In this document: one piece after another, positions 8,876 through 18,371 of the stretch | How positions within the stretch are numbered: the stretch's first letter is position 1 | Layout: every line of letters begins with the position of its first letter | Assembly (NCBI RefSeq): GCF_028816475.1 | Contig: NZ_CP118247.1 | Coordinates: forward strand, 2,844,001-2,908,000 | From: Devosia rhodophyticola | GTDB lineage: Bacteria > Pseudomonadota > Alphaproteobacteria > Rhizobiales > Devosiaceae | Reading direction: 5' to 3' | DNA length: 64,000 nucleotides | Notes under the pieces: generated by a model | Told to the model about the DNA's origin: nothing | Database searches by the model: none | What the model saw: the letters and a program-made list of their open reading frames with translations, nothing else | Program-made: the position numbers and the translations under genes

Positions 8876-10432
8876 ATGACGACCACCGACACCAACAAAG
8901 ACCGCGTTTTCATTTTTGACACCACATTGCGCGATGGCGAACAATCGCCCGGCGCAACGATGACGCTTGAAGAAAAACTGCAGGTGGCCGAAGCGCTCGA
9001 CGAAATGGGCGTCGATATCATTGAAGCCGGTTTCCCGATTGCCTCGAATGGCGACTTCGAGGCGGTGGTGGCCGTGGCTAAGCAGGTCAAGAATGCCACG
9101 GTGGCGGGACTGGCGCGCGCCATTACCGCCGATATCGACCGGGCAGGGGAAGCGGTGCGGTATGCCCAAAAGGGCCGCATCCATACATTTGTTTCGACCT
9201 CACCAATCCATCTTGCCCACCAGATGAAAAAGACCGAGGACGAGGTCATCGAGATTATCGCCCGGACGGTGGCGCAGGCGCGCAACCTGATTGATGATGT
9301 TGAATGGTCGGCAATGGACGCCACCCGCACGCCGATTGAATTTTTGATGCGATGCGTGGAAACCGCCATCAAGGCGGGCGCGACAACGATCAACCTGCCC
9401 GATACTGTGGGGTATGCTGTTCCCGAAGAGCATTTTGCGATGTTCAAGACGATCATCGAAAAGGTGCCGGGCGCCGACAAGGCGATATTCTCGGTGCATT
9501 GCCACAATGACCTTGGGTTGGCCGTTGCCAATTCTCTCGCCGGTGTTGCGGGCGGCGCGCGTCAAATTGAATGCACGATCAACGGATTGGGCGAGCGGGC
9601 CGGCAATGCAGCGCTTGAAGAAGTGGTGATGGCGCTGCGAACCCGTGGTGACGCTATGCCGTACCATACCCAGATCGAAAGCCAGCACCTGGCGCGCGCG
9701 AGCCGAATTGTTTCGGCGGCTGCGAATTTCCCGGTGCAGTACAACAAGGCGATTGTGGGCAAGAATGCTTTTGCGCATGAAAGCGGCATTCATCAGGACG
9801 GCATGCTCAAGAATGCGGAAACCTATGAGATCATGACACCGGAGAGCGTTGGCATCAAAGCCACGACCCTGGTCATGGGCAAACATTCGGGGCGAGCCGC
9901 CTTCAAGGACAAGCTCAAGGAGTTGGGCTACGAATTGGGTGACAACGCGTTCCAGGAGGCGTTTGTGCGCTTCAAGGACCTGGCTGACCGCAAAAAGCAC
10001 GTTTACGACGCCGATATCGTGGCGTTGGTCGATGATGAAGTGGGATCGGTTGGAGACCGTATTCGCCTGATCGCCATGGAAGTGGTTTCAAAAACCGGCG
10101 GCGTGCATCGCTGCGATATGACCCTTTCGATTGACGGCGAGGAAAATTCGGTAACCTTTGAAGGTACCGGTTCGGTTGATGCCATTTTCAACGCCATCAA
10201 GCAGGCCGTGGGGCAAGCGCCGCATCTGGTACTCTATGCCGTTGACGGAGTTACCGGGGGCACAGATGCGCAGGCTGGCGCGCACGTTCGTCTTGAACTC
10301 AATGGCCGAATTGCCTCGGGAAATGCTGCCGAACCCGACACGCTGGTGGCCTCGGCTCGTGCCTATCTCAATGCTTACAATCGCTTGCTGATCGAGCGCG
10401 GCGCGGCGGCGCAGGGCGCCATGGCTGGCTGA
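8876..10432 (+). CDS. leuA: 2-isopropylmalate synthase
   Basis: 518 residues; first committed step of leucine synthesis, condensing acetyl-CoA with 2-oxoisovalerate. The HMGL-like barrel shows FIFDTTLRDGEQSPGATM near residue 12, HCHNDLGLAVANSLAGV carrying the metal-binding HCHND motif, NGLGERAGNAALEEVVMAL, and KAIVGKNAFAHESGIHQDGMLK. The C-terminal LeuA regulatory domain (about residues 390-510) is present, so allosteric feedback by leucine is expected. ATAGGAAA precedes the ATG. Its 315-base upstream region carries the leader peptide and hairpins described separately. Confidence 0.97.
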   Translation: MTTTDTNKDRVFIFDTTLRDGEQSPGATMTLEEKLQVAEALDEMGVDIIEAGFPIASNGDFEAVVAVAKQVKNATVAGLARAITADIDRAGEAVRYAQKGRIHTFVSTSPIHLAHQMKKTEDEVIEIIARTVAQARNLIDDVEWSAMDATRTPIEFLMRCVETAIKAGATTINLPDTVGYAVPEEHFAMFKTIIEKVPGADKAIFSVHCHNDLGLAVANSLAGVAGGARQIECTINGLGERAGNAALEEVVMALRTRGDAMPYHTQIESQHLARASRIVSAAANFPVQYNKAIVGKNAFAHESGIHQDGMLKNAETYEIMTPESVGIKATTLVMGKHSGRAAFKDKLKELGYELGDNAFQEAFVRFKDLADRKKHVYDADIVALVDDEVGSVGDRIRLIAMEVVSKTGGVHRCDMTLSIDGEENSVTFEGTGSVDAIFNAIKQAVGQAPHLVLYAVDGVTGGTDAQAGAHVRLELNGRIASGNAAEPDTLVASARAYLNAYNRLLIERGAAAQGAMAG

Positions 10433-10589
10433 TTTCGAGGGGTTGCCCACGCATTGCTGATGGCGTTGAGCGGGCACCTCTGAATGAAGTTTGTCTGTTA
10501 GTTTGCGCTAATGACAGGAAAATATGAGTGGGCGCTGGACAGGGAAGAATCCCTTTGCTAGAGAGCAGCCACTTTGGAAGCTCCGGCAG

Positions 10590-10665
10590 GGGCGAGTAGC
10601 TCAGCTGGTAGAGCAGACGACTCTTAATCGTCGGGTCCACGGTTCGAATCCGTGCTCGCCCACCA
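10590..10665 (+). tRNA. tRNA-Lys (anticodon CTT)
   Basis: 76 bases including an encoded CCA end. Acceptor GGGCGAG pairs with CTCGCCC; D arm GCTC...GAGC; anticodon stem GACGA/TCGTC closing the loop CTCTTAA, giving anticodon CTT; T arm CACGG-TTCGAAT-CCGTG. All arms pair. No integrase or direct-repeat evidence of an inserted element at its 3' end. Confidence 0.98.
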
Positions 10666-10824
10666 AAGTGCCTCCCAAAAGCAATGGTGTTCAGAATTAT
10701 TCGCTGGCGCGGGCGTTTTTCTGGCCGGGATTGGCAAATCGCACTTGAAGATGGCACCAATCGTCCACAAATGCTTTTTATTATCAGTGATATCGTCTGC
10801 TTGAACTTCCGCAATGGCGTTTGG

Positions 10825-10838
10825 GGCGATATATCGCC
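10825..10838. other. 14-bp perfect palindrome upstream of the TerC-like gene
   Basis: GGCGATATATCGCC, 33 bases before the ATG at 10871. The rest of the 205-base spacer between the tRNA and this gene shows no recognisable element; in particular I could not fit a yybP-ykoY manganese riboswitch. It could be an operator or a short hairpin. Confidence 0.35.
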
Positions 10839-10870
10839 TTGACCACTTTTTGCAGTTTGGGAGACGCAGC

Positions 10871-11563
10871 ATGCCGTTCGGTCTTGAGTGGAGCTTTATC
10901 ACTGCGTTTTTCCAGGTGATCATGATCGATCTGGTTCTGGCAGGCGATAATGCTGTGGTTATCGGTCTGGCGGCGGCGGGTTTGCCCAAGGACATGCGGG
11001 CCAAAGCCATTCTGATAGGCATCGCGGCTGCCACCATCATGCGCATTGGCTTTGCTCTGATCGCCACTCAATTGCTGGCCATCACCGGCCTATTGCTGGC
11101 CGGTGGTTTGTTGCTGCTCTGGGTTTGCTGGAAAATGTACCAGGAACTGCAGGTTGATCACGCCGGTGAACAGGCAGCGCTTGAAGCCATGGCTGACCAG
11201 GATCTGAATGCTGATGGCACAATTGCCGGCGGATCGCGTCGGAAAACGCTGCGTCAGGCGGTAACCCAGATCATTATTGCCGATGTATCAATGTCACTCG
11301 ACAATGTGCTGGCTGTGGCCGGGGCAGCGCAAAAACACCCAGAGGTGTTGGTGTTTGGCTTGCTGTTGTCGGTGGCCCTGATGGGCGCCGCATCGGCCTT
11401 CATCGCCGGGCTCCTGAACCGGTTCCGCTGGATCGCGTGGTTGGGTCTGGCGATCATCCTCTATGTGGCGCTCAGGATGATGTACGAGGGGGCAGATCAG
11501 CTATTGGGATATACTCTTCCGCACATTCCCTTAGTCTATGGGGGACCCCACGTAGCCGAATAG
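10871..11563 (+). CDS. TerC family integral membrane protein (YjbE type)
   Basis: 230-residue membrane protein with about seven hydrophobic segments. Two intramembrane acidic motifs typical of TerC proteins are visible: VIMIDLVLAGDNAVVIGLAAAGLP near the N-terminus and IIIADVSMSLDNVLAVAGAAQ in the second half, forming an internal repeat. Some TerC relatives export manganese or assist metalation of secreted proteins; the role here is not shown. ATG 10871 is chosen because the family starts at this point; the upstream open frame to 10814 crosses the palindrome. A hydrophilic loop of about 40 residues separates the halves. Confidence 0.88.
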   Translation: MPFGLEWSFITAFFQVIMIDLVLAGDNAVVIGLAAAGLPKDMRAKAILIGIAAATIMRIGFALIATQLLAITGLLLAGGLLLLWVCWKMYQELQVDHAGEQAALEAMADQDLNADGTIAGGSRRKTLRQAVTQIIIADVSMSLDNVLAVAGAAQKHPEVLVFGLLLSVALMGAASAFIAGLLNRFRWIAWLGLAIILYVALRMMYEGADQLLGYTLPHIPLVYGGPHVAE

Positions 11564-11672
11564 GCTTTGGTAACCAAATGCCCAATTTTGTTGAAATTTG
11601 CGCGTCAAAATAGGGATTTACTCATTTTGCGGCAGTAACGTTCACCAGCAACCAAGCAAGCTGGAACTGCCA

Positions 11673-12845
11673 ATGTCTATCGCCGCTGATCTTTCAAATG
11701 TCGACATTGTCGATCCCTCAGGCCGGGCGTTGGCCGAGACGGGCTTGCGGCTGGATGTATCGACGGTTTCGGGGGCAGAGTGGGACAGGACCATCGCCAC
11801 ATTCGATGAGGTCTGTCAGGAGCAGCTTTATACATTTGCGGTCACGCGGTGGCCAAACGTGGCACAGGAGCCGATGCTGTTCTCGCTTGATGGCGAGGTC
11901 GTTGGGGGCAGCCTGACCATGATTCAGAAATTGCCACTCGGCATTGGCAACATCGCGGTTTCCAAGTGGGGGCCGATGCTTAAGCAAGTCGATCACCCAC
12001 GAGCTAACGAAATTTACCGCGCCATGATTGCGATTTTAATGCGCGACTATGCGCAGGAGCGCGGCATGATGCTGTCGATCCTGCCACGCGCGTCGTTGAC
12101 CCCGGTCAATGCCCGCTACGAATATCTGATGAAGCAGGGGTTCAAGCGCGGTTCGTCGCTGCTGTTTCCTGATCGCTATATCGTCAATCTGCGTCAGGAT
12201 GACGTGGCGCTGCGCAAAAGTTTTGCGCAGAAATGGCGCTATCACCTCAACAAGGCGCAAAAGGCCAGTCTGAGCTTTGAGCATGGCGATGCCGCGCGAT
12301 TCAGCGAGTTTCATGATCTTTATCAGGCGATGAGTGACCGGAAGCAATTTCCCGATCATTCCGCCTATGACACTGTTGAATCGCTGATGGCACTGGAAGA
12401 GGCGCTGCGGCCCGAGCTGTTCTTTGTCCGGCACGAGGGTGAACTGGTTGCCGGTGCGCTAATCTTCAAGTCTGGCGATCGGGCCGTTTATCTTTATGGT
12501 GCCACCAATGATCGGGCGCTACCGCTGCGCGCCGGTTATTTCCTGCACTGGGAAATCATTCGCTGGCTGCGCGATAATACGCGGGCGAGTTGGTACGATC
12601 TGGGGGGCACTGACGGCTTTCAGGGGCTGCACCAGTTCAAAAAAGGCATGGTGGGAGACGCCGGGGTTATCGAGCCGGTGCCCCCTGTTGCCAATTATGC
12701 TGCCAACAAGTGGAGTTATCTGCTGGGGACAGGGGCATTTGCGGCGCGTGACGCGGTTCATGATGCACGCCGCAGGTTTGATGCCATGCGCTCAAACAAG
12801 GCACGACCGACACAGTCGCGCACGTCTGATAGCGAAGGCAACTGA
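11673..12845 (+). CDS. FemAB-like / GNAT-fold aminoacyl- or acyltransferase
   Basis: 390 residues of the FemAB-like peptidoglycan-bridge family with tandem GNAT-type folds. Characteristic segments include WPNVAQEPMLFSLDGEVVGGSLTMIQKLPLGIGNIAVSKWGPML, LRKSFAQKWRYHLNKAQKASLSFEHGD and the C-terminal LFFVRHEGELVAGALIFKSGDRAVYLYGATNDRALPLRAGYFLHWEIIRWLRDN followed by WYDLGGTDGFQGLHQFKKGM. The family transfers amino acids or acyl groups to lipid-linked or polysaccharide substrates; the exact reaction is unknown. One base separates its stop from the flippase gene, so they are translationally and probably functionally linked. Confidence 0.85.
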   Translation: MSIAADLSNVDIVDPSGRALAETGLRLDVSTVSGAEWDRTIATFDEVCQEQLYTFAVTRWPNVAQEPMLFSLDGEVVGGSLTMIQKLPLGIGNIAVSKWGPMLKQVDHPRANEIYRAMIAILMRDYAQERGMMLSILPRASLTPVNARYEYLMKQGFKRGSSLLFPDRYIVNLRQDDVALRKSFAQKWRYHLNKAQKASLSFEHGDAARFSEFHDLYQAMSDRKQFPDHSAYDTVESLMALEEALRPELFFVRHEGELVAGALIFKSGDRAVYLYGATNDRALPLRAGYFLHWEIIRWLRDNTRASWYDLGGTDGFQGLHQFKKGMVGDAGVIEPVPPVANYAANKWSYLLGTGAFAARDAVHDARRRFDAMRSNKARPTQSRTSDSEGN

Positions 12846-12846
12846 A

Positions 12847-14175
12847 ATGGGTTTGCATAGGCGGCTGGCCTCTCAGTCCACGGTCATATTTGCTGTTCGG
12901 ATCTTTGGTGCGGCACTGGTGTTTCTGGTGCAGGCCCTATTGGCGCGCTATTGGGGTGCCGAGGTTCTGGGCGAGTATTTGTTGATCGTTGCTACGGTCA
13001 ATCTGGTTGCAGTTGCCATGCCGCTCGGTTTTCACACTGTGGGCACCTATTTTTCGGCCGAGTATCGTGCTCGGGGCGACCGGCGGCGTTTGAAGATATT
13101 TCTGTTCAACGCCTATGGTCACGTGTTGGGCGCCATGGCCGTCCTGCTGATATTTGGCCATTATGTTCTCGATTGGGTGGGGGCTGGTAATACGACGCTG
13201 GCGGCGCACTTTGTTCCTGCGAGTTTGTTAGCGTTCGGAACGGCGACGATTTTCGTCAATGGGGCGGCGCTTGTGGGTCTAAAACGCCCCTATGCCGGCT
13301 TTTTTGCCGATACAATGTTCCGTCCGCTCACCCTGATCGCGGCGTTCTTGATCGGCGCGACCTTTTTTGCGACGCCCGATGAGGGCTTTTCGGCAATGTT
13401 GTGGGTCGTAAGCGTCGGCTATTGCTGCGTCGCGCTGGTTCACTTCGGTTTTGTCATGTTCACGCTGCCACGGGTTGGCGATACGGCGGAGCCGGGGCCA
13501 AGCCATCGCCCGCGCTGGTGGCGCTTTGCCATGCCCTGGGTTTTGGTATCGTTGGCGACGGACTTCTTTTTCGATATTGATCTATTGCTGCTCTCGAGCC
13601 ATTTGAGCCGCGAAGAGTTGGCGGTGTTTGGCGTCTGTACGCGAATATTTTCGCTGGTGTCGTTTGGCGTAGCCGCCGTTTATGCGGTTACCTTGCCCGA
13701 CATCTTTGAAAGCGAGGCGAACGCTGATCGCTCCGGGTTCAATCGCAAACTGGGTGACGCCAATCTGGTCGCCTCAGGGCTGGCGGTTTTGTTGCTGGTC
13801 CTTACAGCCATCGGCGGCCCGTTGGCGCTGACTATATTTGGTCCAACTTTTGTCAACGGAAGCCTGCCATTGGTGGTCTTGTGTCTGGCGCTGGTGGTGA
13901 GGTCGGCCATGGGTCCGGCGTCGCTCGTTTTGTCCATTCACGACCGGCCCTATGCCAGCCTGCCAGCCATTGTCCTGGCTCTGGGGTCGCTATTGCTCGG
14001 CAACTACCTGTTGGTGCCGCCGTTCGGACTGATGGGCGCGGCGGTTGCGGCGCTGATTTCCATCACGCTCTGGTCGGTTGCCCTTTGGGCTGTGGCGCTC
14101 AAGACTGCGCATATCGACGTCTCGATAATGCAATGGTTCCGTCGCGGCGAAGTTGTGGCCAAGCCAGCCGAATAA
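12847..14175 (+). CDS. Wzx-like polysaccharide/lipid flippase (MOP superfamily)
   Basis: 442 residues with about twelve to fourteen transmembrane segments. The N-terminus LHRRLASQSTVIFAVRIFGAALVFLVQALLARYWGAEVLGEYLLIVATVNLVAVAMPLGF is typical of the oligosaccharide flippase branch of the MOP exporters. The start is taken at ATG 12847, immediately after the upstream stop, although an open frame extends back to 12496. No glycosyltransferase gene is next to it, so the lipid-linked substrate is unknown. Pairing with a FemAB-like transferase suggests export of a modified surface glycan or peptidoglycan-related intermediate. Confidence 0.88.
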   Translation: MGLHRRLASQSTVIFAVRIFGAALVFLVQALLARYWGAEVLGEYLLIVATVNLVAVAMPLGFHTVGTYFSAEYRARGDRRRLKIFLFNAYGHVLGAMAVLLIFGHYVLDWVGAGNTTLAAHFVPASLLAFGTATIFVNGAALVGLKRPYAGFFADTMFRPLTLIAAFLIGATFFATPDEGFSAMLWVVSVGYCCVALVHFGFVMFTLPRVGDTAEPGPSHRPRWWRFAMPWVLVSLATDFFFDIDLLLLSSHLSREELAVFGVCTRIFSLVSFGVAAVYAVTLPDIFESEANADRSGFNRKLGDANLVASGLAVLLLVLTAIGGPLALTIFGPTFVNGSLPLVVLCLALVVRSAMGPASLVLSIHDRPYASLPAIVLALGSLLLGNYLLVPPFGLMGAAVAALISITLWSVALWAVALKTAHIDVSIMQWFRRGEVVAKPAE

Positions 14176-14228
14176 TCACGGTTCAGAAATCGATTCATCG
14201 TTTGGCCGCAAGTGGCTGAGTGATGAGT

Positions 14229-14846
14229 CTATTTTCGGGCGAGCCAGCGTTTTACCGTACGGCTCAGCGCCCGGCGTGGACCGCCCCGGACACCGTGATC
14301 ATACCCGGGAACGGCCTTGGTCAACCGGTGCTCATAGAGCAGATAATCTTCGCCAAAAATGTGCTGTTCAAGTGTGGCTGTCAGGGTGAAGCCCTGCCGC
14401 TCCATGATGGCGCGGGCAGGGGCATTTCCTGCCATGGTGTAGGTCGAAACCTTGTGGAAGCATCCATTGTCCCAGTGCTCGATGAAGCGACGCACGCTTC
14501 GGATGGCAATCGAGCTTTTGCGAAACTCGGGAAAGACACAGCTCCAATAAAGCCACAGCGTGCCCAGATCCGGTCCGCTGATCATAAAACCGGCAACTTC
14601 GTCGCCGCTGAGCAGCAGCATGACATGATACGGGTCGGCCTCGATGAGCGCCGCCAGATGGTTTCTTGACATGCGCGCGGTTTCGAACGCTTTGAACTCG
14701 TCGTTATAATAGGGCATGTCGGCAATGATTTCGCCGAGACGCCTATGAACCATATCAATGTCGGTAAAACTGGCGGCGCGATAGGTCGGGGCGTCGGGCT
14801 TGGATCCAGCCTCGGTGTCAGTCGCAGGCATCGCTATGCGGTTCAT
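14229..14846 (-). CDS. GNAT family N-acetyltransferase
   Basis: 205 residues. An acetyl-CoA-binding GNAT core is visible: YRAASFTDIDMVHRRLGEIIADMPYY, LLLSGDEVAGFMISGP, LYWSCVFPEFRKSSIAIRSVRRFIEHW and TMAGNAPARAIMERQGFTLTATLEQHIFG. A basic tail follows (RRALSRTVKRWLARK). It converges with the flippase gene (53 bases apart) and is divergent from acs across 188 bases. The substrate is unknown; possibilities are a surface-polymer precursor, given the left neighbour, or a protein, given acs. Confidence 0.82.
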   Translation of the reverse strand: MNRIAMPATDTEAGSKPDAPTYRAASFTDIDMVHRRLGEIIADMPYYNDEFKAFETARMSRNHLAALIEADPYHVMLLLSGDEVAGFMISGPDLGTLWLYWSCVFPEFRKSSIAIRSVRRFIEHWDNGCFHKVSTYTMAGNAPARAIMERQGFTLTATLEQHIFGEDYLLYEHRLTKAVPGYDHGVRGGPRRALSRTVKRWLARK

Positions 14847-14981
14847 GACAATCTCCGGCCTCGGTGAGGAGGCAGTCTAACAGCAGCTGGGCCCATGCCG
14901 AAGCAGACTCGGCTCAAGGGGTTAATTGCGATTGCACGCTGATATCGGGAGGTCTGCGTGGATTTTGTGGTTTTCCTTGCC

Positions 14982-14997
14982 CAGACCTTCCGGTCTG
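14982..14997. promoter_or_regulatory. Palindrome in the acs promoter region
   Basis: CAGACCTTCCGGTCTG, a 6-bp inverted repeat with a 4-base spacer, 37 bases before the acs ATG. A related half site, AGGTCTG, lies at 14950-14956. It could be an operator for acs or the divergent acetyltransferase; no regulator can be assigned. Confidence 0.35.
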
Positions 14998-15034
14998 ACT
15001 AATCTCGCGCCAAAACAATACTTCGGAGGGATTA

Positions 15035-16984
15035 ATGAGTGACCAACTAGTTTTCGAACCCAGCGAGGCTGCCGTTGCGTGCACCTATGCGACCAAGGCG
15101 CAATATGAGGCCATGTATGCGCGCTCCGTCAATGAGCCCGACGCATTCTGGGCCGAGCAGGCCAAGCGGATCGACTGGATCAAGCCCTTCACCAAAGTGA
15201 AAAACACCAGCTTTGCCTATCCGGACGTTTCAATTAAGTGGTTCGAAGATGGCGTGCTTAATATTGCTGCCAACTGCATCGACCGGCACCTGGCGACGCG
15301 GGGTGATCAAACCGCGATCATCTGGGAGGGTGATAATCCGGGCAACCAGGAGATCATCACCTACAACCAACTTCACGAGAAGGTTTGCCGTTTTGCCAAT
15401 GTGCTCAAAGCCAACGGCGTAAAGAAGGGTGATCGCGTAACCATTTATATGCCGATGATTCCGGCCGCCAGCTATGCGATGCTGGCCTGCGCGCGGATCG
15501 GGGCGGTGCATTCGGTGGTGTTTGGCGGCTTTTCGCCGGATGCATTGGGTGGGCGAATCAACGATTGCCAATCGCGTGTGGTGATTACCGCTGATGAGGG
15601 ACGCCGCGGCGGCAAATGCGTGCCGCTCAAGGCTAATGTCGATCAAGCGCTGAAAAATGGTGCCCAGGCCGATACGGTACTGGTGGTCAAGAACACCGGC
15701 AATAGTGTGGAAATGGAGGCCGGACGGGACGTCTGGTACCATGATGCCGCCGCGGGCGTTGATGCTGATTGTCCGCCTGAACCGATGAATGCGGAAGATC
15801 CTCTGTTTGTTCTTTATACGTCAGGCTCGACCGGCAAGCCCAAGGGCGTGCTGCACACAACGGGCGGCTATCTGGTGTGGGCATCGTTGACCCATCAATA
15901 CGCCTTCGACTATCAGGATGGCGAGGTTTACTGGTGTACGGCTGACGTTGGATGGGTCACAGGCCACACCTATATCGTTTATGGCCCGCTGGCCAATGGC
16001 GCCACAACGGTGATGTTTGAGGGCATCCCCAGCTTTCCCGATTGCGGGCGGTTCTGGGAGGTGGTCGACAAGCACAAGGTCAATATTTTCTATACTGCAC
16101 CGACCGCCATTCGCGCCCTGATGGGAGCGGGATCACAGTGGGTGGACAAGGCAGACCTTTCCTCGCTGCGGCTGATCGGCTCTGTCGGCGAGCCGATCAA
16201 TCCCGAGGCCTGGTTGTGGTACAACAAGCATGTTGGCCGCGAGCGCTGTACGGTGATTGATACATGGTGGCAAACGGAAACCGGTGGCATTCTGATTTCG
16301 CCGTTGCCAGGGGCCGTTGCCGCCAAGCCAGGCTCGGCCACGCTGCCGTTTTTTGGCATTCAACCGGTGGTGCTTTCGCCCGAAGGGGTGGAGCAGACCG
16401 AGACCAAGGCTGAAGGGGTTTTGGCGATCAAGGACAGTTGGCCGGGGCAGGCGCGCACCATCTGGGGCGATCATGAGCGGTTTGTTTCGACCTATTTTGA
16501 GACCTACAAGGGGCTGTATTTTACAGGTGACGGCTGTCGGCGTGATGCGGACGGTTACTACTGGATTACCGGGCGCGTTGACGACGTGCTCAATATTTCT
16601 GGCCACCGGCTGGGGACCGCCGAAATTGAAAGTGCGCTTGTGGGGCACCCGAAGGTTTCGGAGGCCGCCGTTGTCGGCTATCCGCACGACATCAAGGGGC
16701 AGGGCATTTATTGCTATGTCACGCTAATGGAAGGCGAGAGCTATGACGATACGCTCAAGACCGAGTTGCGCAACTGGGTCCGTAAGGAAATTGGCCCGAT
16801 CGCCACGCCCGACCTGATCCAGTGGGCGCCGGGCCTGCCAAAGACTCGCTCGGGCAAGATCATGCGCCGCATCTTGCGCAAGGTTGCGGAAAATGAATTC
16901 GGCAGCCTTGGCGACACGTCGACATTGGCGGATCCCGCTGTTGTGGAGAATCTGATAGAAAACCGGCAGAATCGACCTGCCTGA
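15035..16984 (+). CDS. acs: Acetyl-coenzyme A synthetase
   Basis: 649-residue AMP-forming enzyme making acetyl-CoA from acetate, ATP and CoA. Visible: the P-loop-like [21 protein letters not shown], the acetate-pocket region [25 protein letters not shown], the core [10 protein letters not shown], the hinge-region [39 protein letters not shown], and the C-terminal [16 protein letters not shown]. The lysine of the last motif (about residue 608) is the site that GNAT acetyltransferases modify to switch off Acs in many bacteria. GGAGG lies 6 bases before the ATG. Confidence 0.98.
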   Translation: MSDQLVFEPSEAAVACTYATKAQYEAMYARSVNEPDAFWAEQAKRIDWIKPFTKVKNTSFAYPDVSIKWFEDGVLNIAANCIDRHLATRGDQTAIIWEGDNPGNQEIITYNQLHEKVCRFANVLKANGVKKGDRVTIYMPMIPAASYAMLACARIGAVHSVVFGGFSPDALGGRINDCQSRVVITADEGRRGGKCVPLKANVDQALKNGAQADTVLVVKNTGNSVEMEAGRDVWYHDAAAGVDADCPPEPMNAEDPLFVLYTSGSTGKPKGVLHTTGGYLVWASLTHQYAFDYQDGEVYWCTADVGWVTGHTYIVYGPLANGATTVMFEGIPSFPDCGRFWEVVDKHKVNIFYTAPTAIRALMGAGSQWVDKADLSSLRLIGSVGEPINPEAWLWYNKHVGRERCTVIDTWWQTETGGILISPLPGAVAAKPGSATLPFFGIQPVVLSPEGVEQTETKAEGVLAIKDSWPGQARTIWGDHERFVSTYFETYKGLYFTGDGCRRDADGYYWITGRVDDVLNISGHRLGTAEIESALVGHPKVSEAAVVGYPHDIKGQGIYCYVTLMEGESYDDTLKTELRNWVRKEIGPIATPDLIQWAPGLPKTRSGKIMRRILRKVAENEFGSLGDTSTLADPAVVENLIENRQNRPA

Positions 16985-17063
16985 TGGCTGATCGCGGCGG
17001 AGACTTGTTTTCCGCCGCAATTGCCAAGCAGTTTCAGGGCGCTGAGTTCAACAGGATTTTGCC

Positions 17064-18158
17064 GTGCTACTTGCCCTGAGACCCGCCCTGGCCGCCCTGG
17101 TCGCCAGCCTGATGATGATTGCGCCCGGATTTGCCGCCTCGCTTGACGAAATGGCAGGGCAAATGATCGTGATTGGCTTTCAGGGCGATAGCGCCAATGA
17201 CAAGTCGATCAAGGCGCTGACCGCCGAACTGGCTGCCGGAGACATCGGCGGGGTCATGTTTCTCAAGACCAATGTGTCGAGCCTTGCGGCGGTCAAGGCC
17301 ATGAATGCCGCGTTTCGCGACGCCAGCCCAGCGCTGCCGCCTTTCATCACGCTGGATCAGGAGGGCGGTGCTGTTGAGCGGCTGACCAAGGACGTCGGCT
17401 TCACCGAAATCGCCAATGCACGCACGATCGCGCGAAAAATGTCGCCCGAACAGGCCGAAGCAGTCTACGCCAAGATGGCCAAAGCCATTGCCGATCTGGG
17501 TTTTACCGTCAATTTCGGCCCAGTGGCGGACCTTGATATCAACCCCAACAATCAAATCATTGCCAAGTTCGGTCGAGCGTTCAGCGCTGATCCGGCCGTG
17601 GTAGCCCAATATGACGCGGCCTTTATCGCAGCGCACGAACAGGCCGGTATTTTGACGGCGCTGAAGCATTTTCCGGGGCATGGATCGTCGACCGCCGATA
17701 GTCACGAAGGCTTTGTCGATATTACCAAGACGTGGTCGAAAACTGAGCTGGAACCCTATCGTGCGCTATTTTCCCAAGGCTATACGGGTATGGTGATGGT
17801 GGGGCACCTGTTTCATGCGGATTATTCAGATGCTGGCGCCAAGACGCCATCTTCGCTTTCGAGCCAGTGGATCACGGGCGTGTTGCGCGGCGATCTGGGG
17901 TTTGATGGTGTTGCGATCAGCGACGATCTGGAAATGGGCGCCATCCGCAAGCACTTCAATCTCAAGCAGACGGTGACCGGCGCGGTGCGCGCGGGACTTG
18001 ATGTGCTGCTGTTCTCCAATACAGCCAACTATCACGCGGGGCTCGGCGACGAGGTGCGGGCCATTCTGGTTTCGGAGGCCAAGGCAGATCCCGAATTTGC
18101 AGCGCGGATTGAGCAAAGCTACAATCGGATCGTGGCGCTAAAGGCCCATATCCGGTGA
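17064..18158 (+). CDS. Exported glycoside hydrolase family 3 protein (NagZ-like)
   Basis: 364 residues from GTG 17064 with AGGA upstream. A hydrophobic N-terminus (MLLALRPALAALVASLMMIAPGFAA) looks like a signal peptide, unlike cytoplasmic NagZ of enterobacteria. The GH3 barrel carries KHFPGHGSSTADSHEG, with the His-Asp type acid/base loop of NagZ, and the nucleophile region GFDGVAISDDLEMGAI. Expected activity is removal of beta-linked N-acetylglucosamine from peptidoglycan fragments, here probably in the periplasm. No ampG or anhydromuropeptide genes are adjacent. Confidence 0.85.
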   Translation: MLLALRPALAALVASLMMIAPGFAASLDEMAGQMIVIGFQGDSANDKSIKALTAELAAGDIGGVMFLKTNVSSLAAVKAMNAAFRDASPALPPFITLDQEGGAVERLTKDVGFTEIANARTIARKMSPEQAEAVYAKMAKAIADLGFTVNFGPVADLDINPNNQIIAKFGRAFSADPAVVAQYDAAFIAAHEQAGILTALKHFPGHGSSTADSHEGFVDITKTWSKTELEPYRALFSQGYTGMVMVGHLFHADYSDAGAKTPSSLSSQWITGVLRGDLGFDGVAISDDLEMGAIRKHFNLKQTVTGAVRAGLDVLLFSNTANYHAGLGDEVRAILVSEAKADPEFAARIEQSYNRIVALKAHIR

Positions 18159-18371
18159 CCGATCTGGCGAATCAAAATGTTGTTTTATTGCCCAAATGCG
18201 TGATTTCTTGATTCAGTGTGCCGCGATAAAGCATTGAAATATAATAAGTTTGTGAACCATCGGTGCGCATGTGAACGCAGATTGTTTCCACTTGGCCATT
18301 GGGCGGTTAAAGTGGCACCCCTTCGCGCAGTGTATTTGCGCAGATCAGGATGAAATGAGGCGCCAGGCTCA

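Noticed and set aside
10666..10870. yybP-ykoY manganese riboswitch before the TerC-like gene
   Set aside because: TerC-family genes are frequent targets, but the conserved paired elements are absent; only a short palindrome is visible.
10590..10870. Integration site of a mobile element at tRNA-Lys
   Set aside because: No integrase, no repeated tRNA 3' end and ordinary chromosomal genes on both sides.
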